This document shows positions 15,877 to 24,836 of a stretch of 44,421 bases of DNA, one piece after another (within the stretch, counting starts at the first letter, position 1; each line of letters opens with the position of its first letter). Source of the DNA: TMED23 sp964566055 (lineage in GTDB: Bacteria; Pseudomonadota; Alphaproteobacteria; Rhodospirillales; UBA2165). Both the position numbers and the translations under genes were made by a program. Where the stretch lies: NCBI GenBank assembly GCA_964566055.1, contig CAZMHI010000040.1:1-44421 (forward strand), written 5' to 3'. The notes below the pieces were generated by a model. It searched no databases. It saw nothing but the letters and a program-made list of their open reading frames with translations, and was not told the DNA's origin.

Positions 15877-17124
15877 CTATTTACCCCCTTCAATTTTAGC
15901 CAACTCGCCACGGTAAAAGGCGACCGCAGCTTTGCCGTCAATGCCAAGCTTAGCCGCATCAGCGATCCATTTGGGTTCTATAACCGACCAGCGTGTTTTT
16001 AAATCCTGCAGAGCTTTTGCCGTCAAAGGGATTTCAGTTATGCCAGCCGCCTTTGCTGTTTCGACTGAGGCTTTTTCATTCTCGTCCCAGCCGGCAGAGT
16101 AGTCGCCGAATTTTTCACCAGAGATGCGCATGATCGCATCGCGTTGGCCATCTACAAGCCCGTCGAATTTCTTTTTGTTGATGACTAAAAAAATGGACGT
16201 GTTGCCGACCCCGCCTGGAATAGGTGTTGCGTATTTAACAAACTTGGACAGCCTGAACTCTTTGATACCGCCATAATTACTAAATGTGCCATCGACGACG
16301 CCACGCGAAAATTGCTCATAGGCAAATGGTAGTGGAATGGTAACCACGGCAGAGCCCATTAATTTAGCGGGTTGGACCAGGGAGCCCGCAGCCAATATTT
16401 TCAGCGACCGGAATCCTCTGATCGATTTGATGGGCTTTTTAGAATTGAAAATTAGGGTCGGCGGCGGGCTGACAAGGCCGACGAGTTTAACGCCTTTATA
16501 TTCTGAAGCTTTGCCGAATTTTTGCACTGTCCGCCAAGCGGCTATCGAAGCGGCGCGGGATGAGCGGGCAGCAAACGGTAATTCAGAAACCCGGGCGGTC
16601 ACGGTTTTCCGGCGGGTAAAGTGATGAATGCCCATGCCGGCATCAGCGACACCTGTCGCCACCATTCTGAGCTGGCGGTTGATGGGCGCCAGGGAGGAAG
16701 CGCTGAATTTTATTTTGATGGTACCGTGGGTCGATTTTTCGATTGCCTCAGACCACGGCTTAACCACTTTGGTAAACATCGATGTGGTGCGCGGTAAATA
16801 GAGATTGAACAGCAATTCGTTGGCGGCGCGGGCCGGTCCTGCTTGTTTTTTTGTCTGATCAGAATCCGGGCAGTCGACGCCTTGAAAAAACCCCAAAATC
16901 TCTTTGCCATCAAGATTGCCCGACTTGTCGCAATCCATGGTATCAAAATTTCCGACCAAAGGACCTGCGGCTTCATTGCGTTCGATGCGGTTGTTGTTGT
17001 TAGCATCCCGCATTTTGGCCAAGGGCGGCAGCTCAGGATCAGCGGCTAATGCTAAAGAGGGCACATTTAAAAATGCACCAATTCCAAAACCCAGCAGAAT
17101 TAAATTTTTCGACAAATACCGCAT
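15877..17124 (-). CDS. dctP: TRAP receptor (DctP type) with N-terminal EF-hand pair
   Basis: A 415-residue periplasmic binding protein. After a signal peptide (to about residue 28, ALA-AD) comes a short module with two canonical 12-residue EF-hand loops: DANNNNRIERNE (40-51) and DCDKSGNLDGKE (64-75). Each has acidic/Asn ligands at positions 1, 3 and 5 and Glu at 12. A linker leads to a DctP fold from about residue 100 (LPRTTSMFTKVVKPWSEAIE, ATGVADAGMGI, an IRGFRSLKI strand, then GVVDGTFSNYG). Ordinary DctP proteins are about 330-340 residues and lack the EF-hands. The module is homologous to the one in the RND adaptor at 27173. Calcium may stabilise or gate the receptor; that is inference. 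Confidence 0.88.
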   Translation of the reverse strand: MRYLSKNLILLGFGIGAFLNVPSLALAADPELPPLAKMRDANNNNRIERNEAAGPLVGNFDTMDCDKSGNLDGKEILGFFQGVDCPDSDQTKKQAGPARAANELLFNLYLPRTTSMFTKVVKPWSEAIEKSTHGTIKIKFSASSLAPINRQLRMVATGVADAGMGIHHFTRRKTVTARVSELPFAARSSRAASIAAWRTVQKFGKASEYKGVKLVGLVSPPPTLIFNSKKPIKSIRGFRSLKILAAGSLVQPAKLMGSAVVTIPLPFAYEQFSRGVVDGTFSNYGGIKEFRLSKFVKYATPIPGGVGNTSIFLVINKKKFDGLVDGQRDAIMRISGEKFGDYSAGWDENEKASVETAKAAGITEIPLTAKALQDLKTRWSVIEPKWIADAAKLGIDGKAAVAFYRGELAKIEGGK

Positions 17125-17128
17125 GGCT

Positions 17129-17440
17129 TTAATTCACATAAGCCACGAGAGTGCCGGACTCCCGATCAAAGCCGAGGGTGATGTTGGTTTCTTCAGACGG
17201 CAGCAAGCCGGCTTCCGCCGTTACTTCCATATCATCGATCATGCCGATTTTACTGAAATTTTCCAACGGCAGATCGGCGCGCGGAACCGGGACAGCGTGA
17301 TAGCCAATTTGACAGCAGGAGTCGGGGGGATGATCAACAATCGCGATCACCGCATCCGTCATTTGCTTGCGGATTTCGGAAATCGCCGGCAGCGCATTTT
17401 CTTTAACTGACAAGCGACGCCCATACTCAAGATCAGGCAT
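17129..17440 (-). CDS. Conserved-looking small protein of unknown function
   Basis: A 103-residue soluble protein without signal or membrane segment. It contains a VDHPPDSCCQIGYHAVPVPR stretch with a vicinal Cys pair and ends in a beta-hairpin-like NITLGFDRESGTLVAYV segment. I do not recognise the family. It is real by context: a strong GAGGAGG ribosome binding site, position between osmC (its stop lies 12 nt upstream) and dctP (4 nt downstream), and similar base composition. It may assist whatever oxidative chemistry the osmC gene serves. Confidence 0.6.
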   Translation of the reverse strand: MPDLEYGRRLSVKENALPAISEIRKQMTDAVIAIVDHPPDSCCQIGYHAVPVPRADLPLENFSKIGMIDDMEVTAEAGLLPSEETNITLGFDRESGTLVAYVN

Positions 17441-17452
17441 AGTCCTACCTCC

Positions 17453-18100
17453 TCAGTCGTACTGTTTTTTAGCCGCCATCTCACTCTTGCTCATGCCCGT
17501 GGGATTATCCCCAAAAGCGGGGCCGGAGGGAAGGTCGGGGATTTCAGCACCGTTTTTATGAATATAAGCCTCTTCACCGTTAACAATCAAATGGGCGCGG
17601 AGGGGCGTAGTGTTACGCACAACATCAGAAGCGTAACAACCGTCCTCAGCATGCAACAGTAACTCGATTAATTTATCTTCCGGCTCGTCCGATTTAATTT
17701 CAACATTAAAGATCATACCCAAAGCTGCTTGGTCCAGATCGGCAATATTGAATTTGCGGCGATTATCCCAGAGCACGGTTGCTTCCACTTCAAGATCAGT
17801 GAACAGTATTTCTAGGAAAGCGGCACTTTGGGTCAGATGGCTGGTCAGGCAAGCAGCCGCCCCGGCTGCGAAATAGGCCATTGGAGAGGGCGCCAGACCT
17901 TCTCCTCCACGCGCTACCGGCTCATCGATCTGAAAAGTGTGACCTTCGGCAGTTGCTTCAAACAAGCGCTCCCGAATGACCCGCACTTTCGCTTTGGGAG
18001 CTCCCACGGCGGGCCGGTCAGGATTTTCCTGCATGCGCTTTGTGGCGCCTTCATAAATATTTTTAACTTTAGACCAATTAATCTCTACGGTATCTGACAT
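17453..18100 (-). CDS. OsmC/Ohr-family protein
   Basis: A 215-residue protein with the OsmC fold: a substrate/ligand face built by SPMAYFAAGAAACLTSHL with Cys84, and a second conserved Cys in EDGCYASDV (Cys155). OsmC/Ohr enzymes reduce organic hydroperoxides by this Cys pair. Many members found in catabolic operons are less well understood and may act on thioesters or reactive acyl intermediates. It is longer than usual (about 140-170), with a C-terminal tail after residue 175. It follows the GntR gene by 20 nt with a TAGGAGC ribosome binding site. A second OsmC gene (25269) ends the divergent operon. Confidence 0.8.
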   Translation of the reverse strand: MSDTVEINWSKVKNIYEGATKRMQENPDRPAVGAPKAKVRVIRERLFEATAEGHTFQIDEPVARGGEGLAPSPMAYFAAGAAACLTSHLTQSAAFLEILFTDLEVEATVLWDNRRKFNIADLDQAALGMIFNVEIKSDEPEDKLIELLLHAEDGCYASDVVRNTTPLRAHLIVNGEEAYIHKNGAEIPDLPSGPAFGDNPTGMSKSEMAAKKQYD

Positions 18101-18120
18101 TTGAATGCTCCTAAATCCGA

Positions 18121-18786
18121 TTAGGCACTTTTACGTTCAAAGCGTTGATTAAAGGCGGCGATAAAGTCGGTGATGGTGTCTGCACGGAGCGCTGTGTGGT
18201 CGCGAAAAATTTGATCGGCGGCATCTTCATCTCGATTGCTAATAGCCTTAACAACTCTCACATGCTCCGCATAGGGTATTTTGAGATCGTGAGGTTCTTC
18301 GTGAAAGATACGTCGAAACGGGGCCAGACGCTTGTTCAGGCCATCAATCTGCGAACCTAGAATTTCGTTGTGGGCGCCAAGATGGATCAGGTCATGAAAC
18401 TTTTTGTTTAAGGCCGGAAAATTTTCGCGGTTATCTTGTTTGATAAGCTGGCCAATTTCCGTATGCAGCGCTTCAAAATCAACCCGTTCCTCTTCGGTCA
18501 TCCGCCGAGCGGCGAGCCGGGCACTAAGCCCTTCTAATTCAGCCAGCACTTCATACATCTGGATCACCTGATGCACGCTGATCTCAGCCACGACGGCGCT
18601 CCGGTGGGGTTGCATCTCCACCAGCCCCGCTGAGGCGAGCTCAACCAGTGCTTCACGAACCGGTGTCCGGGAAGCGCTAAAACGTTCGGTTAGTTGCGGT
18701 TCGTCCAGCCGGTCGCCCGGCAAACGAACGCCCGAAATAATTTCGTGCTCTAATACGTCCCGAATATTATTTGCGCGGGTAACCAT
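18121..18786 (-). CDS. GntR-family transcriptional regulator, FCD (FadR) subfamily
   Basis: A 221-residue paralogue of the regulator at 9644, of identical length. Its helix-turn-helix LTERFSASRTPVREALVELA is followed by the wing PHRSAVVA. The FCD domain has ALNKKFHDLIHLGAHN and EHVRVVKAI with the expected Asp/His ligand positions. It heads the osmC/TRAP operon and diverges from the ABC/VOC operon across a 100-bp gap, so it most likely controls both. The ligand is probably the carboxylate taken up by one of the two importers. Confidence 0.9.
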   Translation of the reverse strand: MVTRANNIRDVLEHEIISGVRLPGDRLDEPQLTERFSASRTPVREALVELASAGLVEMQPHRSAVVAEISVHQVIQMYEVLAELEGLSARLAARRMTEEERVDFEALHTEIGQLIKQDNRENFPALNKKFHDLIHLGAHNEILGSQIDGLNKRLAPFRRIFHEEPHDLKIPYAEHVRVVKAISNRDEDAADQIFRDHTALRADTITDFIAAFNQRFERKSA

Positions 18787-18815
18787 TTTGCATATTCCCC
18801 AATATGTCTTTTTTC

Positions 18816-18868
18816 TTGTAGACAGTATTATTTAAATCGTCATACAATTCAATAAATTTCGTATATAA
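18816..18868. promoter_or_regulatory. Divergent promoter region with GntR-type half-matches
   Basis: The AT-rich gap between the two divergent operons contains TTGTAGACAG (18816-18825) and TCGTATATAA (18859-18868). Each matches 8 of 10 positions of the TTGTATACAA core seen as a perfect palindrome before hyuA. They flank the gap symmetrically, one near each start codon. Assignment to the adjacent GntR is inference. Confidence 0.4.
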
Positions 18869-18886
18869 TTAAAACAGGGTGGAAGT

Positions 18887-20419
18887 ATGAGACGTTCATT
18901 TCTCACAGTAGTCGTGGGATTTTTGTCCGTGGTTGGCATAACCTCAGGTGTGATGGCTGAAGGTAAACGTGGCGGCACTTTACGGGTCGCCATGAACCGG
19001 ACATTTGATGGATTTGATACGGCTACCAATCCCACGGTCTTTCCAACCAAGCTAAACGTTCAGCGGGCAATATATGAAGACCTATTCGGGCTCGATAAAG
19101 ATGGTAAAATAATCCCCAAGCTTGGTACGGCTCTAAAAATCTCACCAGACCAGAAAACCTTTACGGTAACACTGCGCAAAGGCGTTAAATTCTCCAATGA
19201 TGAGCCGCTGACAGCGCGCGCCTATGCCGATCATTTCAAACGCGCCATGAAAAGTTCCCGGGCAAATTTCATTCGCGGCCAAATCGGCCCGCTCAAAGAT
19301 GTGGTTGCCCTGGATGATCATACCGTTGAATTTCGCATGTCGCGGCCTCATTCGGGATTTCGAGCCGCCCTCACCGGACCGTTTCAGTTTTTTTGGGTCA
19401 ATGCGCCCGAACATGCCAAGAGCATGGGCCCCTTTGTCGCCAAGCTGCCAGTTGGCACCGGTCCCTATATGCTGGAAAGCTGGGATCAGGGTGTGTCACT
19501 GACGCTGGTGCGTAATCCCAATTACCGGCACCCCGAGAAACAATATCTCGACAAGATCGTCATGCCCCTAGTGGCCCGCGAGGAAGCGCGTCTCAATGGG
19601 CTCAGAGCCCGCAACATTGATCTATACATTACCAATTCCGGCAAGCTCGCTAAATTGGCCGAGAAAGATCCGGGTATCGAAGTGTTCGGACAAGTCGATC
19701 AAGGCTCCGGCATTGTCGCCTTCGACACCTCCAAACCACCTTTGAATGATATTCGGGTGCGGAAAGCCCTGGCCCACGCAGTTGACCGCAAAGTCGAAGT
19801 CCAGGCAGCTTTGGGAGGTGTTGGCGGCATTTTGGCAACCGATTGGTTTGGTCCCAAGTCAAAATGGTATTGCGGCGGTAAAACCGGTTATCCGGAATAT
19901 GATCCCGCCAAAGCCAAGGCGCTGCTGAAAGACTATGGTAAACCGGTCAAGTTCAAGCTCTCGGTATTGACTTTCCCGGTCTTTTTGACAGGCGCGCAAG
20001 TCTACCAGAGTTTTTGGAAACGGGTCGGTATGGACGTTGAGGTTGATCCCCGCACTCCAGGCGCCTCCTGGGTATTGCCACTTCTTAGAGGCGGCTATCA
20101 ATCGTTTTTCTTAGGTATTGGCGGTGCGGTTGATCCGGGCTTCCAGGCGCAAAACCTGCATTCCAAAAGCGGTGGAAATTTTTTTAAATTCAGCCATCCG
20201 GAAGTGGATAAAGCACTTGAAGCAACCTATCCGCCCTTTAAAGACGAGGCTAAACGCAAAGCAGCATTCTGCAATTATGTCAGTACGGTACTAAAACATC
20301 AGCCGTTTCTGCTGCGCTATCACAATACGTTTTATTCGGTCTCCCGCACTTATGTTAAGGGTCCGAAAATGCCGGTTTATAAAATGAGCTATATCCATCA
20401 AATGTGGCTCGATAAATGA
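18887..20419 (+). CDS. ABC transporter substrate-binding protein (peptide/nickel family 5)
   Basis: A 510-residue periplasmic receptor with a signal peptide (cleaved near VMA-EGKRGG). Family-5 features are GGTLRVAMNRTFDGFD, a YEDLFGLDKDGKIIPKLGTA segment, VGTGPYMLESWDQG and LTLVRNPNY. Members bind peptides, glutathione, opines or other medium-size solutes. It is a paralogue of the receptor at 21429: both contain the rare segment SKWxCGGKTGYPExxPxKAK, with a lone Cys in the ligand lobe. A GGTGGAAG ribosome binding site precedes the ATG. First gene of the plus-strand operon. Confidence 0.88.
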   Translation: MRRSFLTVVVGFLSVVGITSGVMAEGKRGGTLRVAMNRTFDGFDTATNPTVFPTKLNVQRAIYEDLFGLDKDGKIIPKLGTALKISPDQKTFTVTLRKGVKFSNDEPLTARAYADHFKRAMKSSRANFIRGQIGPLKDVVALDDHTVEFRMSRPHSGFRAALTGPFQFFWVNAPEHAKSMGPFVAKLPVGTGPYMLESWDQGVSLTLVRNPNYRHPEKQYLDKIVMPLVAREEARLNGLRARNIDLYITNSGKLAKLAEKDPGIEVFGQVDQGSGIVAFDTSKPPLNDIRVRKALAHAVDRKVEVQAALGGVGGILATDWFGPKSKWYCGGKTGYPEYDPAKAKALLKDYGKPVKFKLSVLTFPVFLTGAQVYQSFWKRVGMDVEVDPRTPGASWVLPLLRGGYQSFFLGIGGAVDPGFQAQNLHSKSGGNFFKFSHPEVDKALEATYPPFKDEAKRKAAFCNYVSTVLKHQPFLLRYHNTFYSVSRTYVKGPKMPVYKMSYIHQMWLDK

Positions 20420-21414
20420 AACCACTATTAGACTTACCGTTTCTGTCGCATGGTCACGCCACGCTTAAAGATGTCGATGAATCGGTGCGGTTTTACCGGG
20501 AATTTTTAGGTCTTGATGTCTTGAAGACCAGCAAACGCACGTTGGTGGCCCGGCTCGGCAGCAATACAGCGATTGTCGGCGTGACTATCGGTGAAAAGGG
20601 GCTGGCCAAAGCCCAGCGGCCCTGGCTCAAGAATGCCCATTTTGGTTTCGACCTGCCAACCGGAGATGACGTCAAAGCCGCGCGGGAACTTTCTTTAGAA
20701 CACCAAGCCGCTTTCAATATTCAGATTGTCGGCGAACTTGCTGAAGATGACGCAGGACTATCCTTCATGCTGCTTGATCAAGATGGCAATTACTGGGAAA
20801 TCCTGGAAAATCCCACTGGCGGCTATAGTAATTTGTTTGCCGGTGACTGTGATACCAGTCATGCGCTTCGTTCAATTTCTGAAAATAACAACGACAAGCG
20901 AACTTCCATCTTAAAACCCCACCTGATGTCACATATGACGTGTGAAGTGATTGATCTGGACAAATCCCGCGCTTTTTATGAAGAGATGTTCGGCTTCGAA
21001 ATGGTCCAGCTTGGCCCCAAGCGTCTGCTGGCCCGGCTTAGTAGCGTAGCTGTTATTGATATCATTGAAACTGACACCGAGCTACGCGAACATAAAATGC
21101 ATAACCATATTGGCTTTGATGTCGCCGGCCCGGCCATTGTTGATGCGGCCCGCGAAGTTATTGTCGAAAATCAGGAACGCTTTGGCTTTGAAGTTATTCA
21201 CAAACCGAGCGGCAGCCATGGCAGCTACGGTTTTACCTTTTCCGATCTTGATAACAATGCCTGGCAGATCGAAGACTACCCCCGCGGCGGCTATTATTGG
21301 ATGTTCGAGCAAGGCGGTGATTTAGAGACGCCGTTTCAGCCGAATGTCGCCGGTGTCAAAGACTGGCACGAACTAATAGACCCGGAAACCTATGAGTATC
21401 ATCATCGAGATTAA
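20416..21414 (+). CDS. Two-domain VOC (glyoxalase/extradiol dioxygenase) protein
   Basis: A 332-residue tandem vicinal-oxygen-chelate protein. Both halves start with a SH..xxLKDVDESxxFY-like strand. The N-half shows a complete metal triad, H12, H75 and E128 (SHGHATL, NAHFGFDL, NYWEIL). In the C-half the corresponding residues are H173, H231 and Gln284 (MSHMTCEV, HNHIGFDV, NAWQIED), so one ligand is changed. In classical extradiol dioxygenases it is the C-terminal domain that holds iron; here the N-half looks like the catalytic one. It overlaps the upstream gene by ATGA, so it is coupled to the importer. It could be an extradiol ring-cleavage enzyme, a lactoylglutathione-lyase-like enzyme or an epimerase. 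Confidence 0.75.
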   Translation: MKPLLDLPFLSHGHATLKDVDESVRFYREFLGLDVLKTSKRTLVARLGSNTAIVGVTIGEKGLAKAQRPWLKNAHFGFDLPTGDDVKAARELSLEHQAAFNIQIVGELAEDDAGLSFMLLDQDGNYWEILENPTGGYSNLFAGDCDTSHALRSISENNNDKRTSILKPHLMSHMTCEVIDLDKSRAFYEEMFGFEMVQLGPKRLLARLSSVAVIDIIETDTELREHKMHNHIGFDVAGPAIVDAAREVIVENQERFGFEVIHKPSGSHGSYGFTFSDLDNNAWQIEDYPRGGYYWMFEQGGDLETPFQPNVAGVKDWHELIDPETYEYHHRD

Positions 21415-21428
21415 ATGGGAGAAGATAA

Positions 21429-22955
21429 ATGAAACATGGATTGAAAATAGTACTCGTTAGTGCAGCGGGTGCGCTACTTGCCGCCAATCCGGTGGCGGCT
21501 CAGACAAAGGGCGGCACACTTACTGTTGGCATGGACCGGCCCATGACCGGCTTTGACTCATCAATGAATCCAAGACCTGAGTATAATCGGCGCAATGCCA
21601 TGCTGCCGGTCTATGAAGATCTGTTCAGCCGCGGTAAAGACGGCAAGCTAATTCCGGTACTTGGCCAATCCTTGAAAAAATCTCCTGACAATAAGACCTG
21701 GACCGTGACGTTACGCAAAGGCATCAGATTCTCCAATGGCGAGGATTTTACCGCCGAGGCTTATGTTGTGCATTTCAAGCGTTATCAGGCCAGCCGGGCC
21801 TGGGGTTTCCTCCGCGGCATGGTCGGGCCAATTAAGGAAGTGGTGGCCATCGATTCTCACACGGTTGAGTTCTGCATGTTGCGCCCGTTCCCGGCCTTTG
21901 GCGCCATTCTTTCCAACCCGGTTTACCCGATGTGGGCCAATGCGCCGAAGCATTCGCAAAAAGTCGGCAAAGAGCTCAACCGCCAGCCGGTGGGCACCGG
22001 CCCCTATATGCTGGCGAATTGGACGCCCGGGGTTTCCATCACCTATGTAAAGAATCCACATTACTGGAACCCGAAAAAACAGCATCTCGATAAAATTGTT
22101 TTTAAAGTCATAAAAGGTGAACTGCCGCGCCTGAACTCGGTAAAAAGCGGCGCCATTGATGTCATGCTGACCCGGGACGGCAAGACCGCCAATCAGGCGA
22201 AGCAGGCTGCTAATCTTCAGGTCATTACCGAGCTGGTCGGCGGCACCACGACAATCGAGTTCAATACCAGCCGGCCGCCCTTGAATGATGTGCGGGTGCG
22301 TAAAGCGCTCGCTCATGCGGTCAACCGGCGCGCTGATTTGAAAGCCTCAAATGATGGTTTTGGCCTGCCTTCGACCGATTGGTTCGGCCCCGGCTCTAAA
22401 TGGCATTGCGGCGGCAAAACCGGCTATCCTGAATTTAATCCGCGCAAAGCCAAAGGCTTGCTGATGGCTTACGGTAAGCCGGTGAAGTTCAAAATGGTCA
22501 CCATGCCGATCAAGAATTTCATCGTTGGCGCAAAACTTCATCAATCGTTTTGGAAACGTATGGGCGTCGAGGTTGAGCTGAAAGTCGTGCCGCCGGGACC
22601 AGCTTATTTCCGTGCAGTGCGTTCCGGTAAATTTGACGCCTGGCTGGTTGGGATATCCGAAGCCGTTGATCCAGGTCTGCAGGGCCAGGCATTTTATTCC
22701 AAGAACCGCGGTAACAGCACCAAATCGAATTTTGCCGATGTTGATGCGGCATTGGAAAAGGCTTGGCGCAGCTTTAAGGATGAGGCAACCCGCAAGGCCG
22801 CCTATTGCGGCTATGTCAGTGCGGTCGTCAAACAGCAGCCGATTTTATTCCGCAGCCACAATAATTTCGCTTTGATTGCGGGTAAAAAAGTGAAAGGACT
22901 AACAAAACCTAACTTAACCATCAGCCGTCTTCATGAGGCCTGGTTGGAGAAGTAA
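21429..22955 (+). CDS. ABC transporter substrate-binding protein (peptide/nickel family 5), paralogue
   Basis: A 508-residue receptor with a signal peptide (cleaved near VAA-QTKGG). It is homologous along its length to the 18887 receptor (GGTLTVGMDRPMTGFDSSMN, YEDLFSRGKDGKLIPVLGQS, GTGPYMLANWTPG, SKWHCGGKTGYPE, and an EAWLEK C-terminus against QMWLDK). Two diverged receptors feeding one permease pair would widen substrate range, or one may have another role. It starts 14 nt after the VOC gene. Confidence 0.88.
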   Translation: MKHGLKIVLVSAAGALLAANPVAAQTKGGTLTVGMDRPMTGFDSSMNPRPEYNRRNAMLPVYEDLFSRGKDGKLIPVLGQSLKKSPDNKTWTVTLRKGIRFSNGEDFTAEAYVVHFKRYQASRAWGFLRGMVGPIKEVVAIDSHTVEFCMLRPFPAFGAILSNPVYPMWANAPKHSQKVGKELNRQPVGTGPYMLANWTPGVSITYVKNPHYWNPKKQHLDKIVFKVIKGELPRLNSVKSGAIDVMLTRDGKTANQAKQAANLQVITELVGGTTTIEFNTSRPPLNDVRVRKALAHAVNRRADLKASNDGFGLPSTDWFGPGSKWHCGGKTGYPEFNPRKAKGLLMAYGKPVKFKMVTMPIKNFIVGAKLHQSFWKRMGVEVELKVVPPGPAYFRAVRSGKFDAWLVGISEAVDPGLQGQAFYSKNRGNSTKSNFADVDAALEKAWRSFKDEATRKAAYCGYVSAVVKQQPILFRSHNNFALIAGKKVKGLTKPNLTISRLHEAWLEK

Positions 22956-22995
22956 ACGCTGTCAACTGCAGAAGTTGGCTCAACGTGAGAATTAG

Positions 22996-23952
22996 ATGCT
23001 CAATTACATTCGCCGCAAGCTGATCCATCTGATTCCGATCACGTTTGCCGTGACGGCGTTGAGCTTCTTCTTCATTGATCTGCTGCCAGGTGATGTTGCT
23101 GATGCCATTGCCGGAGTCGGCACCGATAGCACGGTTATTGACGAAAAGGCCGTGCAAGCGATCAGAAAAGATCTTGGCCTCGACCAGCCGGTGATCGTCC
23201 GCTACTTCTCCTGGCTCGGCAATGCGATCACGGGTGAGCTCGGGAAATCTTACCAAACAGGTCAGACGGTAGCAGATGCCATTGCGCTCAGGCTGCCGGT
23301 CACCTTGCAGCTGCTGGTGATGGCGCAGTTCCTGGCTGTGCTGTTTGCCGTTCCGGCCGGCATTTTGGCCGCCTATCGAGCCGGTAAAGTAACTGATCAA
23401 ATTGTTACGACTTTTACCTTTGCTTTTCTGGCGGCACCAAGTTTTATCATCGCCATTGTGCTTGCCTTCATTTTTGCCGTGCTCTTGAACTGGTTTCCGG
23501 CCACCGGCTATGTGCCGTTTTTTGATGACCCACTCGGCAACATCCGTTCTTTCACCTTACCGGCGCTGGCGCTGGCGCTGATCGAGTGGCCCATCCTCAG
23601 CCGGGTTCTGCGCAATGACTTAATCGAGACCTTGCAGCAGGATTTTATCTCGCTCGCCAAAGCGAAAGGACTCAGCAACCTCTATATTCTATTGCGCCAT
23701 GCGCTCAGGCCGTCGTCGTTTACGCTCATCACCATCGTCGGCATCCAGCTTGGCAATCTCATCAGTGGCGCGGTTATTGTTGAAAGCATTTTTGCGCTGC
23801 CCGGCATCGGTTCTTTGCTGGTCGATTCAATTCATGGGCGTGAAATACTGATGGTGCAGGGCGTCATTGTCTTGATGGCGATGGCCTATGTGACGATTAA
23901 TTTGGCAGTAGATATTATCTATGGCGCGCTCGATCCGAGGATCAGGCAATGA
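22996..23952 (+). CDS. ABC transporter permease (DppB/OppB type)
   Basis: A 318-residue inner-membrane protein with six helices. The N-terminal hydrophobic segment MLNYIRRKLIHLIPITFAVT is the DppB hallmark. The coupling (EAA) loop is around LAKAKGLSNLYILLRHALRP, and ESIFALPGIGSLLVDSIHGR near the end is highly typical. It forms the heterodimeric channel with the next gene. Its last 4 nt overlap that gene (ATGA). Confidence 0.92.
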   Translation: MLNYIRRKLIHLIPITFAVTALSFFFIDLLPGDVADAIAGVGTDSTVIDEKAVQAIRKDLGLDQPVIVRYFSWLGNAITGELGKSYQTGQTVADAIALRLPVTLQLLVMAQFLAVLFAVPAGILAAYRAGKVTDQIVTTFTFAFLAAPSFIIAIVLAFIFAVLLNWFPATGYVPFFDDPLGNIRSFTLPALALALIEWPILSRVLRNDLIETLQQDFISLAKAKGLSNLYILLRHALRPSSFTLITIVGIQLGNLISGAVIVESIFALPGIGSLLVDSIHGREILMVQGVIVLMAMAYVTINLAVDIIYGALDPRIRQ

Positions 23953-24821
23953 CCACAATTTCCGCTAGCGCCACTGCAGTTGGTCAAGAACGTTCATCAA
24001 GTGCCTTGAGTGGTTTTGGCTTAGCTTTTTGGCTGCCGTTAAGTTGGCTGGCAATTCTGCTATTTACTGTTATTTTTGCCGATATTTTACCCATATCTGA
24101 TCCCGCCGAAAGCGACTTTACCGCCCTTAAAGCGCGGCCGAATTTTGAGTTTTGGTTGGGTACCGATGTCTTGGGCCGGGATATTTTTGCCCGCGTTATT
24201 CATGGCGCCAGAATTTCATTAACAGTCGGATTTTTCGCTCCAGTTTGCGGTATGATCATTGGCCTCTTTTTTGGCATGATGGCCGGGTACTACCGCGGTA
24301 AAGTAGAATCGGTGATTGTCAGTATCACCGATATCATTTTGGCCTTCCCCAATATTGTCCTGGCCATGTGTATTCTGTTTTTTGCCGGCGCCTCAATCGT
24401 CAATTTGATCATCGTGCTTTCAGTTACCTCGATACCTGCCAATACGCGGATTGCGCGGGCCTCGACGCTGGTCTTTGCGGGCCGAGAATTTGTTGAGGCG
24501 GCACGCTCTCAAGGAGCCTCAAATTTGAGAATTCTGTGGCATGAAATATTACCTAATATCGTGCTGCCGCAAATGGCCTACATTCTTTCGTTCATGTCGA
24601 TTGTCATTATGATCGAGGGCTCGCTGGCCTTTTTAGGTGTTGGCATCCCGCCGCCCACACCGACTTTAGGCGGCATGATTGCGCAAGGCTTTCCGGATAT
24701 TAACACCGACCCGCATATTACGTTTTTGCCCGCACTGTTTTTGTTTTTAACCGTGTTATCGCTTAATTTGATCGGTGATCAGCTGCGCAAGAAATTTACC
24801 GTTCGCGAAAGTGCGCTCTAG
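23949..24821 (+). CDS. ABC transporter permease (DppC/OppC type)
   Basis: A 290-residue partner permease. It has the FWLGTDVLGRDIFARVIHGA segment typical of DppC, the EAA loop EAARSQGASNLRILWHEILP, and GSLAFLGVGIPPPTPTLGGM. No DppD or DppF ATPase gene follows. The next genes are a SnoaL-like protein and osmC, so the importer must borrow ATPases encoded elsewhere or is incomplete here. Confidence 0.92.
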   Translation: MTTISASATAVGQERSSSALSGFGLAFWLPLSWLAILLFTVIFADILPISDPAESDFTALKARPNFEFWLGTDVLGRDIFARVIHGARISLTVGFFAPVCGMIIGLFFGMMAGYYRGKVESVIVSITDIILAFPNIVLAMCILFFAGASIVNLIIVLSVTSIPANTRIARASTLVFAGREFVEAARSQGASNLRILWHEILPNIVLPQMAYILSFMSIVIMIEGSLAFLGVGIPPPTPTLGGMIAQGFPDINTDPHITFLPALFLFLTVLSLNLIGDQLRKKFTVRESAL

Positions 24822-24836
24822 TAGAAAGGAATAAAT

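Noticed and set aside
21711..22316. 201-residue minus-strand frame opposite the second ABC receptor
   Set aside because: Antisense shadow of a clear family-5 receptor gene; no independent support.
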